Source: Primulina eburnea (taxonomy: Eukaryota; Streptophyta; Magnoliopsida; Lamiales; Gesneriaceae). From it: a DNA stretch of 64,000 nt. Positions 1 through 10,156 of the stretch are shown in pieces. The notes under the pieces are model-generated. The model saw nothing but the letters and a program-made list of their open reading frames with translations. It had not been told where the DNA came from and did no database searches. Position numbers and translations under genes: made by a program. The first letter of the stretch is position 1. Each line of letters begins with the position of its first letter. The DNA is taken from positions 25,891,208 through 25,955,207 of the forward strand of contig NC_133105.1 in assembly GCF_022965805.1 (NCBI RefSeq). Reading direction: 5' to 3'.

Positions 1-870
1 AACAAGATCCACCTTATCAAGTGTGGCTTTGCGTCCTTCTTGGCAAATAAGTATCGGATAGCTGCATGATCAGTGAAAACGATTACCTTTGTACCTACCA
101 AGTAGGGTCTGAACTTGTCAAAGGCGAATACTACTGCAAGCATCTCCTTTTCGGTAGTTGTGTAGTTTTGCTGTGCCGCATCCATGGTACGACTTGCATA
201 GTAGATTGATCTAAAGAATTTATCACGCCTCTGGCCCAACACTACACCTACTGCATAGTCACTTGCATCGCACATCAGCTCAAAGGGCTGCTCCCAGTCC
301 GGCACTACCATAATTGGTGCAGTCACCAATGTCATTTTTATCTTCTCGAATGCCTGCAAACAATTATCATCAAATATAAAAGTCGACTCCTTTTCAAGTA
401 AATTGCACAGGGGTTTAGTGATCTTAGAAAAATCTTTAATGAATCTACGATAAAACCCCGCGTGTCCAAGGAAGCTCCTTATTCCCTTGATGTTCTGTGG
501 TGGAAGAAGTTTTTCAATGACAACCACCTTGGCTCTGTCCACTTCTAATCCCCGAGACGACACTTTATGTCCAAGGACTATGCCCTCTTGGACCATAAAG
601 TGGCATTTCTCCCAGTTAAGAACTAAGTTCTTTTCTTGGCATCTCTGCAAAACAAGGGATAAGTTATGTAAACAATGATCAAATGACGAGCCAAATACCG
701 AGAAGTCGTCCATGAAGACTTCCATTATCTCCTCCACCATGTCTGCAAATATGGCCATCATACACCTCTGAAAAGTGGCAGGTGCATTACATAGCCCAAA
801 AGGCATCCTCCTAAAGGCAAACGTGCCGTAGGGGCATGTGAATGTTGTTTTCTCCTGATCTTCCGGAGCG
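1..870 (-). pseudogene. Athila-type Ty3/gypsy pol: reverse transcriptase 3' part and RNase H (element B)
   Basis: The minus strand is open without a stop from about 870 to base 1 and runs off the left edge. It encodes the second half of reverse transcriptase and the start of RNase H. The catalytic Met-Asp-Asp triplet of the RT active site is encoded at 705-713. Further along are family blocks of the RT thumb (LGHKVS, FLGHAGFYRRFIKDFS) and the RNase H start (CDASDYAVG), followed by the RNase H TDHAAIRYL block near the edge. At 870/871 the frame breaks: compared with other Athila elements about 26 codons of the RT palm are missing and the frame shifts, so this stretch is not continuous with the upstream pol frame at 871-2082. 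The missing length is inferred from family knowledge. Sequence and frame here are otherwise well kept, which suggests moderate age. Confidence 0.85.
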
Positions 871-2082
871 CATCTGATCAATAAAAGACAATGGAAAATG
901 ATCTTTTCGTGTGGCATTGTTCAACTTTCTATAATCAATACATACTCGCCAACCAGTTACGGTTCGAGTAGATATTAATTCATCATTTTCATTTTTTACC
1001 ACTGTCATTCCACCCTTTTTTGGTACTACTTGTACAGGAGATACCCAGCTACTATCAGAAATAGCATAAATTACACCAGCATTTAATAGTTTCAGTACCT
1101 CATTCTTCACAACCTCTTTCATTGCTGGGTTCAACCTCCTTTGGTGATCCACATAAGGAGTATACGACTCCTCCATCAAAATTTTATGCATGCATATAGT
1201 GGGGCTAATTCCCCTAATATCAGATATCGACCATCCTAAAGCAGTTTTGTATTCTCTCAGCACTCTCAATAATTTATCTTTTTCATCACACGAAAGGGAG
1301 GAAGAGATAATTACCGGATACGTCGACTTCTCACCTAAAAAAGCATAACACAGGTCTCTTGGCAACTCTTTCAACTCAGGGGAAGGTGGTATTACCTCTA
1401 GTTTCTCATTTACATCCAACTCCTCGTGCGGTGCATCTTTTCTCTTTTCTTTTTGTAGTGCTTCAAGAGCCACCAATTGCTCTTTCACTTCCCAATTATC
1501 TTCATCAACAATTCCTGCCGCACCTATCAGACAGCTCTCCAAGGGATCCCTCAATCCTGCACAATCAAGAGACATACATGAGTCTATAACATTAATGCTT
1601 TTACAAGTGCTTACCTCATTCGATCCCTTCATGGCGTGATAGATGTTAAAAATAACTTCTTCTCCACCAACTCTCAAGGTGAGTTCACCCTTATGAACAT
1701 CAATCAATGCCCTTCCAGTCGCCAAGAATGGTCTCCCAAAGATCAATGGAGCATCATGATCTTCTTCCATATCTAAAATCACAAAGTCAGCAGGAAAAAT
1801 AAACTTATCCACTTTTACCAGTACATCCTTGACGATCCCACGCGGATACGTGAGACTTCTGTCTGCAAGTTGTAGGGTGATGGTAGTTGGTTTAACTTCT
1901 CCAAGCTCCAATTTCCTGAAAATAGAAAATGTCATCAAATTAATACTTGCTCCTAAATCACATAAAGCTTTACTACAATGAGAACCACCAATAAAACAAG
2001 GAATAGTAAAACTCCCTGGATCTTTCAATTTTTGTGGTAATTTCTTTTGTAGGATGGCACTGCACTCCTCAGTAAGCTTCAC
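811..2082 (-). pseudogene. Athila-type pol: aspartic protease and start of reverse transcriptase (element B)
   Basis: A minus-strand frame of about 420 codons. Its first part is the retroviral-type protease, with the DLGASINLM active-site block typical of Athila (Leu in place of the usual Thr after the catalytic Asp) and the later IFGRPFLATG block. The second part is the N-terminal RT (SSWVSPVQVVPKKGG, then WRVCIDYRKLNNATRKDHFPL). The true coding part ends at about 871; from there to 811 the frame is shifted by a deletion and reads nonsense. The nominal start Met is not a real start: the protein should continue from gag, and a run of seven A on the coding strand near 2103-2109 carries a one-base shift that separates gag and pol. 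Non-functional as it stands. Confidence 0.85.
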
Positions 2083-3451
2083 TGTCTCAAACTCTTGCAG
2101 CTTCTTTTTTTAGACATCACATCCTTGATAAAATTTGCATAATTCGGCATTTGTTCCAAAGCATCAGCAAATGGTATGTTGATGTGTATCTTCTTGAAAA
2201 TTTCCAAGAACTTTGCAAACTGATCATCTAAATTCTTCTTCTTGAATCTCTGAGGATAGGGTAGAGTCGGCTTATACACTGGAGGTGGTTCAACTTTGAT
2301 TTCAGCCGTGGATCCCTCCACTTCACTTTCTTCAACTGTCTTCTCACTGTCCACTCTCTCTTTGGGACTCTGTACCTCTAAGTCCTTCCCACTCCTCAAA
2401 GTGACTGCCTTGCACTGCTCTTTCGGGTTAACTTCGGTGTTACTAGGAAATTGACCCCTATTCTGATCTTTTAGAGCGTTGGCCAACTGTCCGATTTGCG
2501 TTTCCAAAGATTTCATTGTGGCACCCATGTTTCCCATGTGAGTCTCCATATTGTCAAGACGAGATTCAGTTCTCGCCATCCTTTTTCCAGACTCAGAAAC
2601 GAATGTACCTACCAAATCTTCAAATGAAGGCTTTCCCTCCCCCTTTGATGTATTGAACCTCGGTGGAGGATTCAACACATTTTTATTGTTTGCATAAGAA
2701 AAGTTTTCGTGATTTCTTAATCCAGGATGATAAGTGTTAGGGGGAGGGTTACCTCTATATCCTCCATATCCACCCTGATTTCTGTTGTTGATATATTGTG
2801 CTTCTTCAGGGGTGGATAGTTCTTCAGCAACCATCGATGGAATCTCAGTTTCTGATATGCTCACTTTTTTCATAGCTGCGAGTTGTGTGGTCAGTGCTGA
2901 TACCTGTGCAGTGAGTGAAGTAATGGGATCCACAGCATAAACTCCAGCTGTCCTTTTTACTCCTGCCCTTTCTGACGGCCACTGGTAGCTGTTTATTGTC
3001 ATCTGTTCGAGCAAGTCATAAGCTTGCTCAGGAGATTTGGCAAAGATTGTGCCACTAGCTGCAACATCCACTGTTCCTCTTGTTTGCCCATTTAGACCGT
3101 TGTAGAATAACTCAATCTGCACCCAGTCTTCGAAGCCATGTTTTGGGCACTTTCTCAACAGCTCCTTGTATCTTTCCCATGCCTCATACAATTGTTTGAA
3201 TTCAGTCTGCCTAAACGTGCTGATCTCAATCTTGAACTGGGCAGATTTTGCAGGGGGAAAGTATTTCGCTAAGAATTTTGTGGCTAGCTCATGCCATGTC
3301 GTGATGCTTCCCAAGGGAAGCGATTGTAGCCATCCTCGTGCTTGATCCCTGAGAGAAAACGGAAACAAACGCAGTCTAATAATATCATCAGAAACATTAT
3401 TAATCTTTACCGTGTCCGTTATCTCCAAGAAAGTTCTCAGGTGAACATGAG
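2079..3451 (-). pseudogene. Athila gag, 3' piece (element B), split by chromovirus A
   Basis: Minus-strand gag of element B, about 457 codons. It has the retrotransposon gag block (RLRLFPFSLRDQARGWLQSL, then TTWHELATKFLAKYFPP) and an acidic, Lys/Pro-rich C-terminal part. The family match is to the Athila branch of plant Ty3/gypsy. The reading frame enters at 3451 directly from inserted element A; the five bases 3447-3451 (ATGAG) are one copy of A's target-site duplication, and the N-terminal 98 or so codons lie on the far side of A at 11979-12273. Counting the duplication once keeps the frame, so the insertion itself is the only lesion in this part of gag. The apparent start inside A's LTR at 3476 is not real. 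Gag ends at a homopolymer frameshift near 2103-2109. Confidence 0.85.
3447..3451. repeat. Target-site duplication of element A, left copy (ATGAG)
   Basis: ATGAG directly precedes the TGTAATGCCC start of A's 5' LTR, and the same five bases follow the end of its 3' LTR at 11974-11978. A five-base duplication is standard for Ty3/gypsy integrase. Confidence 0.95.
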
Positions 3452-3554
3452 TGTAATGCCCAAGATTTAAAAACACGTTAGTTTAAGATATGAATGCAAC
3501 CAGATTATGTTGAGATTTAAAAGTTAAATATGTAAATTTTTAGGCGAAAGTGAC

Positions 3555-3720
3555 TCGCCCGGGCGGACGTTTTTGACCGCCCGAGCGAGGCTGCTGGAAT
3601 GGGCGAAGGCCGAGAGTTGTTCGCCCGGGCGGAAGTTTTTGCTCGCCCGAGCGAGCGTGTACAAGTAGTCCAGGGCCGAGAGTTTCTCGCCCGGGCGGCA
3701 ACTTTGGACCGCCCGAGCGA
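3555..3720 (+). repeat. Triple 34-bp GC hairpin array in LTR A, 66-bp period
   Basis: Three copies at 3555-3588, 3621-3654 and 3687-3720, with starts exactly 66 bp apart. Each has a left arm CGCCCGGGCG and a right arm CGCCCGAGCG starting 22 bp later, able to pair with one mismatch. The linkers share GGCCGAGAGTT. The identical array is in the 3' LTR at 10260-10425. Confidence 0.9.
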
Positions 3721-3768
3721 GAGCCGTGTACACCAAAGGATGTGCCATGTGTCTTGAAACATGCAAAG

Positions 3769-3777
3769 TATATATAC
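3769..3777 (+). promoter_or_regulatory. Putative TATA box of LTR A
   Basis: TATATATAC lies about 50 bp downstream of the hairpin array, in an otherwise unremarkable stretch. This is the expected U3/R layout of a plant LTR promoter. The start site itself is inferred. Confidence 0.5.
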
Positions 3778-4957
3778 TAAATGCACGATTTCTTCTTCAT
3801 TCAGCAGGGAAAAGGTAGACTTCAGAGGAGAAAAGCTTCATTTCCTTTAGCTTATAATTTGTGCTTTTACAAGATTTAGCCATCCAACCTTAAATCTGAC
3901 TTCGGTTTTGAACTCCTCTCGTTAGTAGCTACAAAGTGAGGTAAGTTTCATTCATTTCCAGCAAGTTTCGAAATTCAGATGATTGGGAAATTAGATTATG
4001 ATAGTTATATTGTGTTCTTGAGATGGTAGATATTGTAGGACCGTAAACGGATCGAAGAACGGATATCGTATGTTATTATTATGATTTTTCAGCATGTATA
4101 GAAGGAAGTATATGCAGATTTTGAGATCTTGTCTTGGATATGGTGATGATTATGAATTGAGGAATGATACAATTTTGATTAGGGAGAATTGGATTGACCG
4201 GTATCGAGAAGTACACCGTTATGCCGTCAATGGTGTTGAAATGTACTAGTGAATTGATAGTATATGTATTGATTGGGTTAGGAATTGATGAAACACATAT
4301 TACATTGCTATTTCAGATTGGTGTCGACGACTTTGACATCGAGTAATTGGCATCGACAGATAGTGTGCGACGAAAGGTATAAGTCATGTTTTGTTTGGGG
4401 AGATGTAACTCAAATAAGATATTATTTGAGTTTCCCAACCAAAATCACATACGAGTATTATTAAATATTTTGTAACATGTTTATGAATTGTGTATAGCAT
4501 TATATTCAATCTTTTAACATGTTATGCTTTGATTTCAGAATTGTATTCAAGCATGTATGATCAGTATGATATTCAGCCATGAATATGATTATACGTTGTT
4601 TACATATTGATATTCATTGCATTTGAGATAGGAGAGTCTTTGACAGGCATTGTCAAATATCTAGACGTTTCGGTGTATCTCAGCATAGGAGTAGGCATTA
4701 CTCTTATTGCCGCCGTTGATACAGCTCAGACCGAAGTCTAGGAATGAGACGTACATTACCCCGATTGGAGGGTAGGTAGTGACGTCTTATTCACCCCGGG
4801 ATCCCTAGAGTTCTAGTCGAGTCGAGTCCAGACATGGTTTGATTCGCATTGCATTGCATGTGCATATGATGTCATTCATGATAACATGTTTCCTGTTTAA
4901 TTGATTATATGCATGTATACATGTTTATACTGGGATTTGTTCTCACCGGTTTTCCGG

Positions 4958-4991
4958 CTGTTGTTATGTCTGTATGTGTGCATAACAACAG
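4958..4991 (+). promoter_or_regulatory. Conserved hairpin in LTR A
   Basis: CTGTTGTTATG and CATAACAACAG form an 11-bp perfect stem around a 12-base loop. The equivalent place in LTRs C, D, F and H also forms a stem, with a compensatory change at one pair. The second copy in A is at 11663-11696. It lies downstream of the TATA box and is therefore likely in the RNA. Confidence 0.6.
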
Positions 4992-5273
4992 GTGGGGCAG
5001 GATCTGGGTCAAGCAGAGGATGAGAGATGGACATAGCGTGGTGATCTCGGGCATAGCAGATGGCTAGTAGTTGTACTGTATTTTATTACTAGTTGTTCAG
5101 AGTAGTTGGAACAAGACATATTGTACCTTATGTTTGTATTTTAAATAAGGCATGTATGTTGTTTATATACCTTAGATTTAATATTAAAAAGCGAAAAATT
5201 TGACCCACTTTTTATATTAATGATCCGTTTTAATTCCAAAGAAAAGAATTAGAGCCCGGGTCCCCACAACAGG

Positions 5274-5286
5274 TGGTATCAGAGCC
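5274..5286 (+). other. Primer binding site of element A (initiator tRNA-Met)
   Basis: TGGTATCAGAGCC starts five bases after the LTR end. It is the standard complement of the 3' end of plant initiator tRNA-Met used by many gypsy and copia elements. Confidence 0.9.
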
Positions 5287-5517
5287 TTAGGTTCTGTAGA
5301 CTGAAATAGAGTATGAGCGGGGTAGATTGAGTCATCTTCCTTGCTTTTGTGTGCTAGCATGATTATTGCTTTCCTTATTATGTGTTGTATTGTATCTGAT
5401 GTGATTACAGCATGTAATAAACTGAATCAGAACCGATTCTAGATCAGAGGTAACTGACTAGAGGAGGGCTGAGATAGTTGTATATCTTGTATTCTAATCA
5501 ATTGGATTATTAGATAC

Positions 5518-8500
5518 ATGCCTCCTAGAAGAGCAGTTGTGCCAGTACGACCACCAGCGCCAGAGCAGGGTAGCACATCCGGAGATACGATGGATGTCAC
5601 TGCTACGCCCATGGAGACTCTATTAAAGCGATTCCAGTCATTCCGACCACCGACCTTAAAGGGGACAGAAAATGCAATTGAATGCGAAAGCTGGTTGGAG
5701 GATATCGAGATGTTGTTCGAGTCTCTAGGGTACAGTGATGAGAAGAGAGTGAAGCTCATTGGCCATCAACTGCAAGACGTGGCTAAGTATTGGTGGGTGA
5801 ATATGAGAAGAGCACTAGAACAGCGTGGCACTGAGATTACATGGAAAGTGTTCAAGACTGAGTTCTATCAGCGATTCTTCCCTGTATCCTACCGGAAAGA
5901 TAAAGGCGCTGAATTTGCAAACCTGAGGCAAGGGCAACTGAATATCGAAGAGTACGTTGCTAAATTTTCTTCTTTGCTTCGTTTTGCACCTCACGTTTCC
6001 GGTAATGATGAGGCCATGGCGGATCAGTTTATAAATGGCCTAAATCCAGATATCTTTACGTTGGTCAATACTGGGAGACCCGATAATTTCTCGGATGCAT
6101 TGAATCGTGCCAAAGGAGCAGAAGCAGGGTTGCTGAGACAACGAAGTGTTCCGTATGTGGCTCTGAGTCCGAGACCGCCACTACCTCCATCCCAAGTTCC
6201 TCCTCCTCGATTCGAAAGTGGTGGTAGCAGTAGCGGACGCAAAGTCCAGTTGAAAGCAAAGGGTAAACAGTTTAAGAGGGCAGGGAGCAGTTCTTCGAGC
6301 TCCAGCGGGTCAAGACAGAGAGGTTTTGGCCAGAGTCTAGAGGTGGCAAGTGGATATTGCAGTACTTGTGGAGGTAAGCATGCCACAGAACAATGTCAAG
6401 GTGTAGTGGGCAGGTGTAACGTATGCAAACAACAGGGGCATTATGCCAAGGTCTGTCCTCAGAGGAGTGGTGCATCAAGATTCCAGGCTGCAGGATCGTC
6501 TGCCTCCGTGACTCAGCCTGAGAGGCAAGCTTCATCTGTTCAATCATTTCAGCCGCCACCTGCACAAACCCAGCCTCGAGCCAGAGGTGGCCAGCCAGGG
6601 AGTCAGCCTCAGAGACAACAGGCTCAGGTGTTTGCCTTGACTGAAGAGCAAGCACAGGATGCCCCAGATGATGTCATTGCAGGTAACTGTTTCCTTTGCG
6701 GTTATCCTGCTTATATATTGATAGATACGGGTGCATCGCATACATTCATTTCAGAGCGATTTGCATTGTTGCATTCTTTGCCTGTTGAGTCTTTGCTAGA
6801 TGTTGTGTCTATTAATTCTCCGTTGGGAAGTGGATTGATATCTGTAACTACGGTTAGACATTGCATTCTACAGTTTGAGGGGCATGAGATTGACCTAGAG
6901 TGTATAGTGTTGGGTCTAGCTGATTTTGATTGTATAGTTGGTATTGACATGCTAACGAAGTATCGAGCCACCGTGGATTGTTTCCACAAGATTGTCAGAT
7001 TCAGACCCGAGATGACAGACGAGTGGAAATTCTACGGGAAGGGTTCCAGATCTAGGATTCCCTTGATTTCGGCTCTTACTATGAACAGATTATTACAGAA
7101 AGGAGCAGACGGTTTCTTTATTTATGCTGTAGATATGCAGAAGTCGAGCCCGGCGTTGGCAGAAATACCAGTAGTGCGGGAATTTGCTGATATTTTTCCA
7201 GATGAAATCCCAGGATTACCTCCGGTTCGTGAGGTAGATTTCAGTATTGATCTTACACCAGGTACCGTCCCTATTTCGAGAGCTCCATATAGGATGGCAC
7301 CCATCGAACTCAAAGAACTGAAAGCACAGTTGGAAGATTTGCTAGCCAAGGGATATATCAGGCCTAGTGTATCTCCTTGGGGTGCTCCAGTGCTATTTGT
7401 GCGAAAGAAAGATGGATCGATGCGGCTGTGTATCGATTACAGGCAACTGAATAAGGCCACGATAAAGAATAAATATCCATTGCCTAGAATTGATGATCTA
7501 TTTGATCAACTACAAGGATCGTCTGTATATTCCAAGATTGATTTACGATCCGGATATCATCAGCTTCGAGTTCGAGATGTAGACATACCGAAGACAGCAT
7601 TTCGACCCAGGTATGGGCATTACGAATTCATTGTTATGCCTTTTGGTTTGACAAATGCTCCGGCGGTATTCATGGGCTTGATGAATCAAATCTTTCAGAG
7701 GTATTTGGATGATTTTGTTATTGTCTTTATCGATGATATTTTGGTGTATTCTAAGAACAGGATTGAGCATGCCGAACATCTCAGAATTGTGTTGCAAACA
7801 CTGAGAAATGAGAAATTGTATGCCAAATTGTCAAAGTGCGAATTTTGGTTGAACCGAGTTGTCTTTTTGGGACATATCATATCGGGAGATGGTATCTCCG
7901 TAGATCCGAGTAAAGTGGAAGCTGTGATTAGTTGGCCGAGACCGACATCTGTACCTGAAATACGCAGTTTCATGGGTCTCGCGGGATACTATAGACGATT
8001 CATCCAAGATTTCTCCCGTATTGCGAAGCCAATTACGCAATTGACACAGAAGAATGCACCGTTCTTATGGTCTGAGGAGTGTGAGTCTAGCTTTTTGGAA
8101 TTGAAGAAGAGGCTGACCAGCGCACCTGTCCTGATGATTCCTTCAGGTACGGGTAATTTTGTTGTATATTGTGATGCTTCTCACAGAGGTTTGGGATGTA
8201 TTCTTATGCAGCGAGGGCATGTGGTTGCATATGCCTCGAGACAATTGAAGACTCACGAGACGCGATACCCCATTCATGATCTTGAATTGGCGGCTATTGT
8301 ATTTGCGCTGAAGATCTGGCGCCATTATCTTTATGGCGAGAAATTCGAGATCTATTCAGACCACAAAAGCTTAAAGTACTTGTTTTCTCAGTCGGAGTTG
8401 AATATGCGACAGCGTAGATGGCTTGATCTGTTAAAAGATTTTGATTGCGAGATCAAATATTACCCGGGAAAGTCAAATGCAGCGGCAGACGCCTTGAGTC

Positions 8501-10056
8501 GAAAGGTATGTGCCTTATCCTTATCGACGATAGGTGTTACGAAACTCGTTGAAAATTGCTGTTTTGCTGGATTAGAATTTGATACAGATAGGAAGCCACT
8601 ACGACTTGCTACTATTCAAGTCGAGCCAAACTTGATCAGAAGAATAAAAGAAGCACAAAGAACAGATCAGAATGTGCAGAGATCGATTCAGATGGTCAGA
8701 ACAGGACACGTATCAGAATATCGGGTGCGTGAGAATGTGTTGTACGTAAATAACCGTCTGGTTGTGCCGGATGTTTCAGAGTTGAGACATCAGATTATGT
8801 CTGAAGCACATTGTAGTCGGTTTAGTATTCATCCTGGTGGCCGAAAGATGTACAATGATCTGAAGACACAGTTCTGGTGGAAGCAGATGAAGTCAGACAT
8901 TGCGGAATTTGTATCTAAATGCTTGAATTGCCAACAAGTGAAGGCCGAAAGGAAGAAGCCCGGAGGGTTACTTCAGAGTTTGTCTATTCCTGAATGGAAA
9001 TGGGACCACATCTCCATGGATTTTGTGACGAAGTTACCCCGATCTTCTCGAGACTGCGATGCGATTTGGGTCGTTATCGACCGACTGACCAAATCAGCTT
9101 GTTTTATTCCGTATAGAATGACTTACAGACATGATCAAATGGCGGAGATATATGTTCGAGAGGTAGTCAAATTACATGGTGTACCGAAGTCTATCGTATC
9201 AGATCGTGATCCACGATTCACTTCACACTTTTGGCATAGTTTACAGCAGGCCTTAGGTACGACTTTACACCTGAGTACTGCTTATCATCCTCAGACAGAC
9301 GGACAGTCAGAGCGGACTATCCAGACATTAGAGGATATGTTGAGAGCCGTAGTACTAGACTTTGGTACTAGTTGGCAAGATTCCCTACCTCTTTGTGAAT
9401 TCTCCTATAATAACAGCTATCAGACGAGCATTGAGATGGCACCGTTTGAAGCGTTATATGGCAAGAAGTGCAGATCTCCGCTATACTGGGATGATATCTC
9501 AGAAGTACCAGAACTGGGGCCAGATATGATTCGTGACATGACAGAGAAGGTGAAACTCATTCAGAAGAGGATGAAGACAGCACAGGATAGGCAAGCCAAA
9601 TACGCCAATATCAGACGTAGACCGTTAGTATTTGAGGCAGGAGATAGAGTATTCTTAAAGATTTCTCCATTCAGAGGCGTTGTTCGATTTGGTAAACGCG
9701 GGAAACTATCTCCTCGATACATTGGTCCTTACGAGATTCTTGAAAAGATTGGCGATCGAGCTTATCGACTTGCCCTTCCTCCTTCTCTATCCGGAATACA
9801 TGACGTGTTTCATGTATCAATGTTACGAAAATATATGCCAGATGTTTCTCATGTCATTCAACCTGACGAAGCTGAACTTGATCAGACGTTGAGCTATGTG
9901 GAACAACCGATACAGAATCTTGATCGGAAAAATAAGCAACTCAGAACGAAGATTATTCCACTTGTGAAAGTTCAGTGGAGTCGTCATGGCATTGAAGAAG
10001 CGACTTGGGAGACAGAAGCCAGCATGAGACAGAAACACCCCGAGTTATTTCAATGA
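5518..10056 (+). CDS. Gag-pol polyprotein of chromovirus A
   Basis: One intact frame of 1512 codons. Order of domains: gag (about 40-200), a zinc knuckle [14 protein letters not shown] with ligands C300, C303, H308 and C313, preceded by a second Cys-rich block; aspartic protease with DTGAS at 403-407; reverse transcriptase with the FIDD catalytic motif (D739, D740); RNase H with its first Asp at D886; integrase with an HHCC zinc-binding region and the D1168, D1229, E1265 triad (35 residues between the last two); and a C-terminal chromodomain-like segment (about 1440-1505) rich in Trp and basic residues. The start ATG follows a roughly 250-base leader after the primer site. Gag and pol share one frame, as is usual in this clade, so no frameshift is needed. 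No inactivating change was seen. Its product would form virus-like particles, copy the RNA and integrate it, with the chromodomain thought to guide insertion to heterochromatin. Confidence 0.95.
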   Translation: MPPRRAVVPVRPPAPEQGSTSGDTMDVTATPMETLLKRFQSFRPPTLKGTENAIECESWLEDIEMLFESLGYSDEKRVKLIGHQLQDVAKYWWVNMRRALEQRGTEITWKVFKTEFYQRFFPVSYRKDKGAEFANLRQGQLNIEEYVAKFSSLLRFAPHVSGNDEAMADQFINGLNPDIFTLVNTGRPDNFSDALNRAKGAEAGLLRQRSVPYVALSPRPPLPPSQVPPPRFESGGSSSGRKVQLKAKGKQFKRAGSSSSSSSGSRQRGFGQSLEVASGYCSTCGGKHATEQCQGVVGRCNVCKQQGHYAKVCPQRSGASRFQAAGSSASVTQPERQASSVQSFQPPPAQTQPRARGGQPGSQPQRQQAQVFALTEEQAQDAPDDVIAGNCFLCGYPAYILIDTGASHTFISERFALLHSLPVESLLDVVSINSPLGSGLISVTTVRHCILQFEGHEIDLECIVLGLADFDCIVGIDMLTKYRATVDCFHKIVRFRPEMTDEWKFYGKGSRSRIPLISALTMNRLLQKGADGFFIYAVDMQKSSPALAEIPVVREFADIFPDEIPGLPPVREVDFSIDLTPGTVPISRAPYRMAPIELKELKAQLEDLLAKGYIRPSVSPWGAPVLFVRKKDGSMRLCIDYRQLNKATIKNKYPLPRIDDLFDQLQGSSVYSKIDLRSGYHQLRVRDVDIPKTAFRPRYGHYEFIVMPFGLTNAPAVFMGLMNQIFQRYLDDFVIVFIDDILVYSKNRIEHAEHLRIVLQTLRNEKLYAKLSKCEFWLNRVVFLGHIISGDGISVDPSKVEAVISWPRPTSVPEIRSFMGLAGYYRRFIQDFSRIAKPITQLTQKNAPFLWSEECESSFLELKKRLTSAPVLMIPSGTGNFVVYCDASHRGLGCILMQRGHVVAYASRQLKTHETRYPIHDLELAAIVFALKIWRHYLYGEKFEIYSDHKSLKYLFSQSELNMRQRRWLDLLKDFDCEIKYYPGKSNAAADALSRKVCALSLSTIGVTKLVENCCFAGLEFDTDRKPLRLATIQVEPNLIRRIKEAQRTDQNVQRSIQMVRTGHVSEYRVRENVLYVNNRLVVPDVSELRHQIMSEAHCSRFSIHPGGRKMYNDLKTQFWWKQMKSDIAEFVSKCLNCQQVKAERKKPGGLLQSLSIPEWKWDHISMDFVTKLPRSSRDCDAIWVVIDRLTKSACFIPYRMTYRHDQMAEIYVREVVKLHGVPKSIVSDRDPRFTSHFWHSLQQALGTTLHLSTAYHPQTDGQSERTIQTLEDMLRAVVLDFGTSWQDSLPLCEFSYNNSYQTSIEMAPFEALYGKKCRSPLYWDDISEVPELGPDMIRDMTEKVKLIQKRMKTAQDRQAKYANIRRRPLVFEAGDRVFLKISPFRGVVRFGKRGKLSPRYIGPYEILEKIGDRAYRLALPPSLSGIHDVFHVSMLRKYMPDVSHVIQPDEAELDQTLSYVEQPIQNLDRKNKQLRTKIIPLVKVQWSRHGIEEATWETEASMRQKHPELFQ

Positions 10057-10143
10057 TGTGAGTATTTATCCAGTTTTAGATGGTAATGCTGTTTTAAATA
10101 CTTTAATTGATTTATATCAAGTTCGAGGACGAACTTATGTCTT

Positions 10144-10154
10144 AGAGGGGGAGA
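10144..10154 (+). other. Polypurine tract of element A
   Basis: AGAGGGGGAGA sits two bases before the 3' LTR start, where the plus-strand primer tract of LTR elements is expected. Confidence 0.85.
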
Positions 10155-10156
10155 CT

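Larger units (their letters stand above)
3452..5268 (+). repeat. 5' LTR of element A (1817 bp)
   Basis: Starts TGTAATGCCC and ends GGGTCCCCACA, so it has the TG...CA ends of LTRs. Contents in order: a triple GC-rich hairpin array (3555-3720), a TATA box (3769-3777), and the presumed transcribed region with a conserved 11-bp hairpin (4958-4991). It is followed by a short spacer and the primer binding site. The long frames that can be read through the GC array are artefacts of its composition. Confidence 0.95.

Noticed and set aside
3517..3786. Minus-strand frames of 80-89 codons in both LTRs of element A, identical at 10222-10491
   Set aside because: They lie over the GC hairpin array; their Arg/Ala-rich composition comes from the repeats and they run against the element's sense.
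5269..5290. tRNA gene fragment
   Set aside because: The match is only the 3' end complement, which is a retrotransposon primer binding site.
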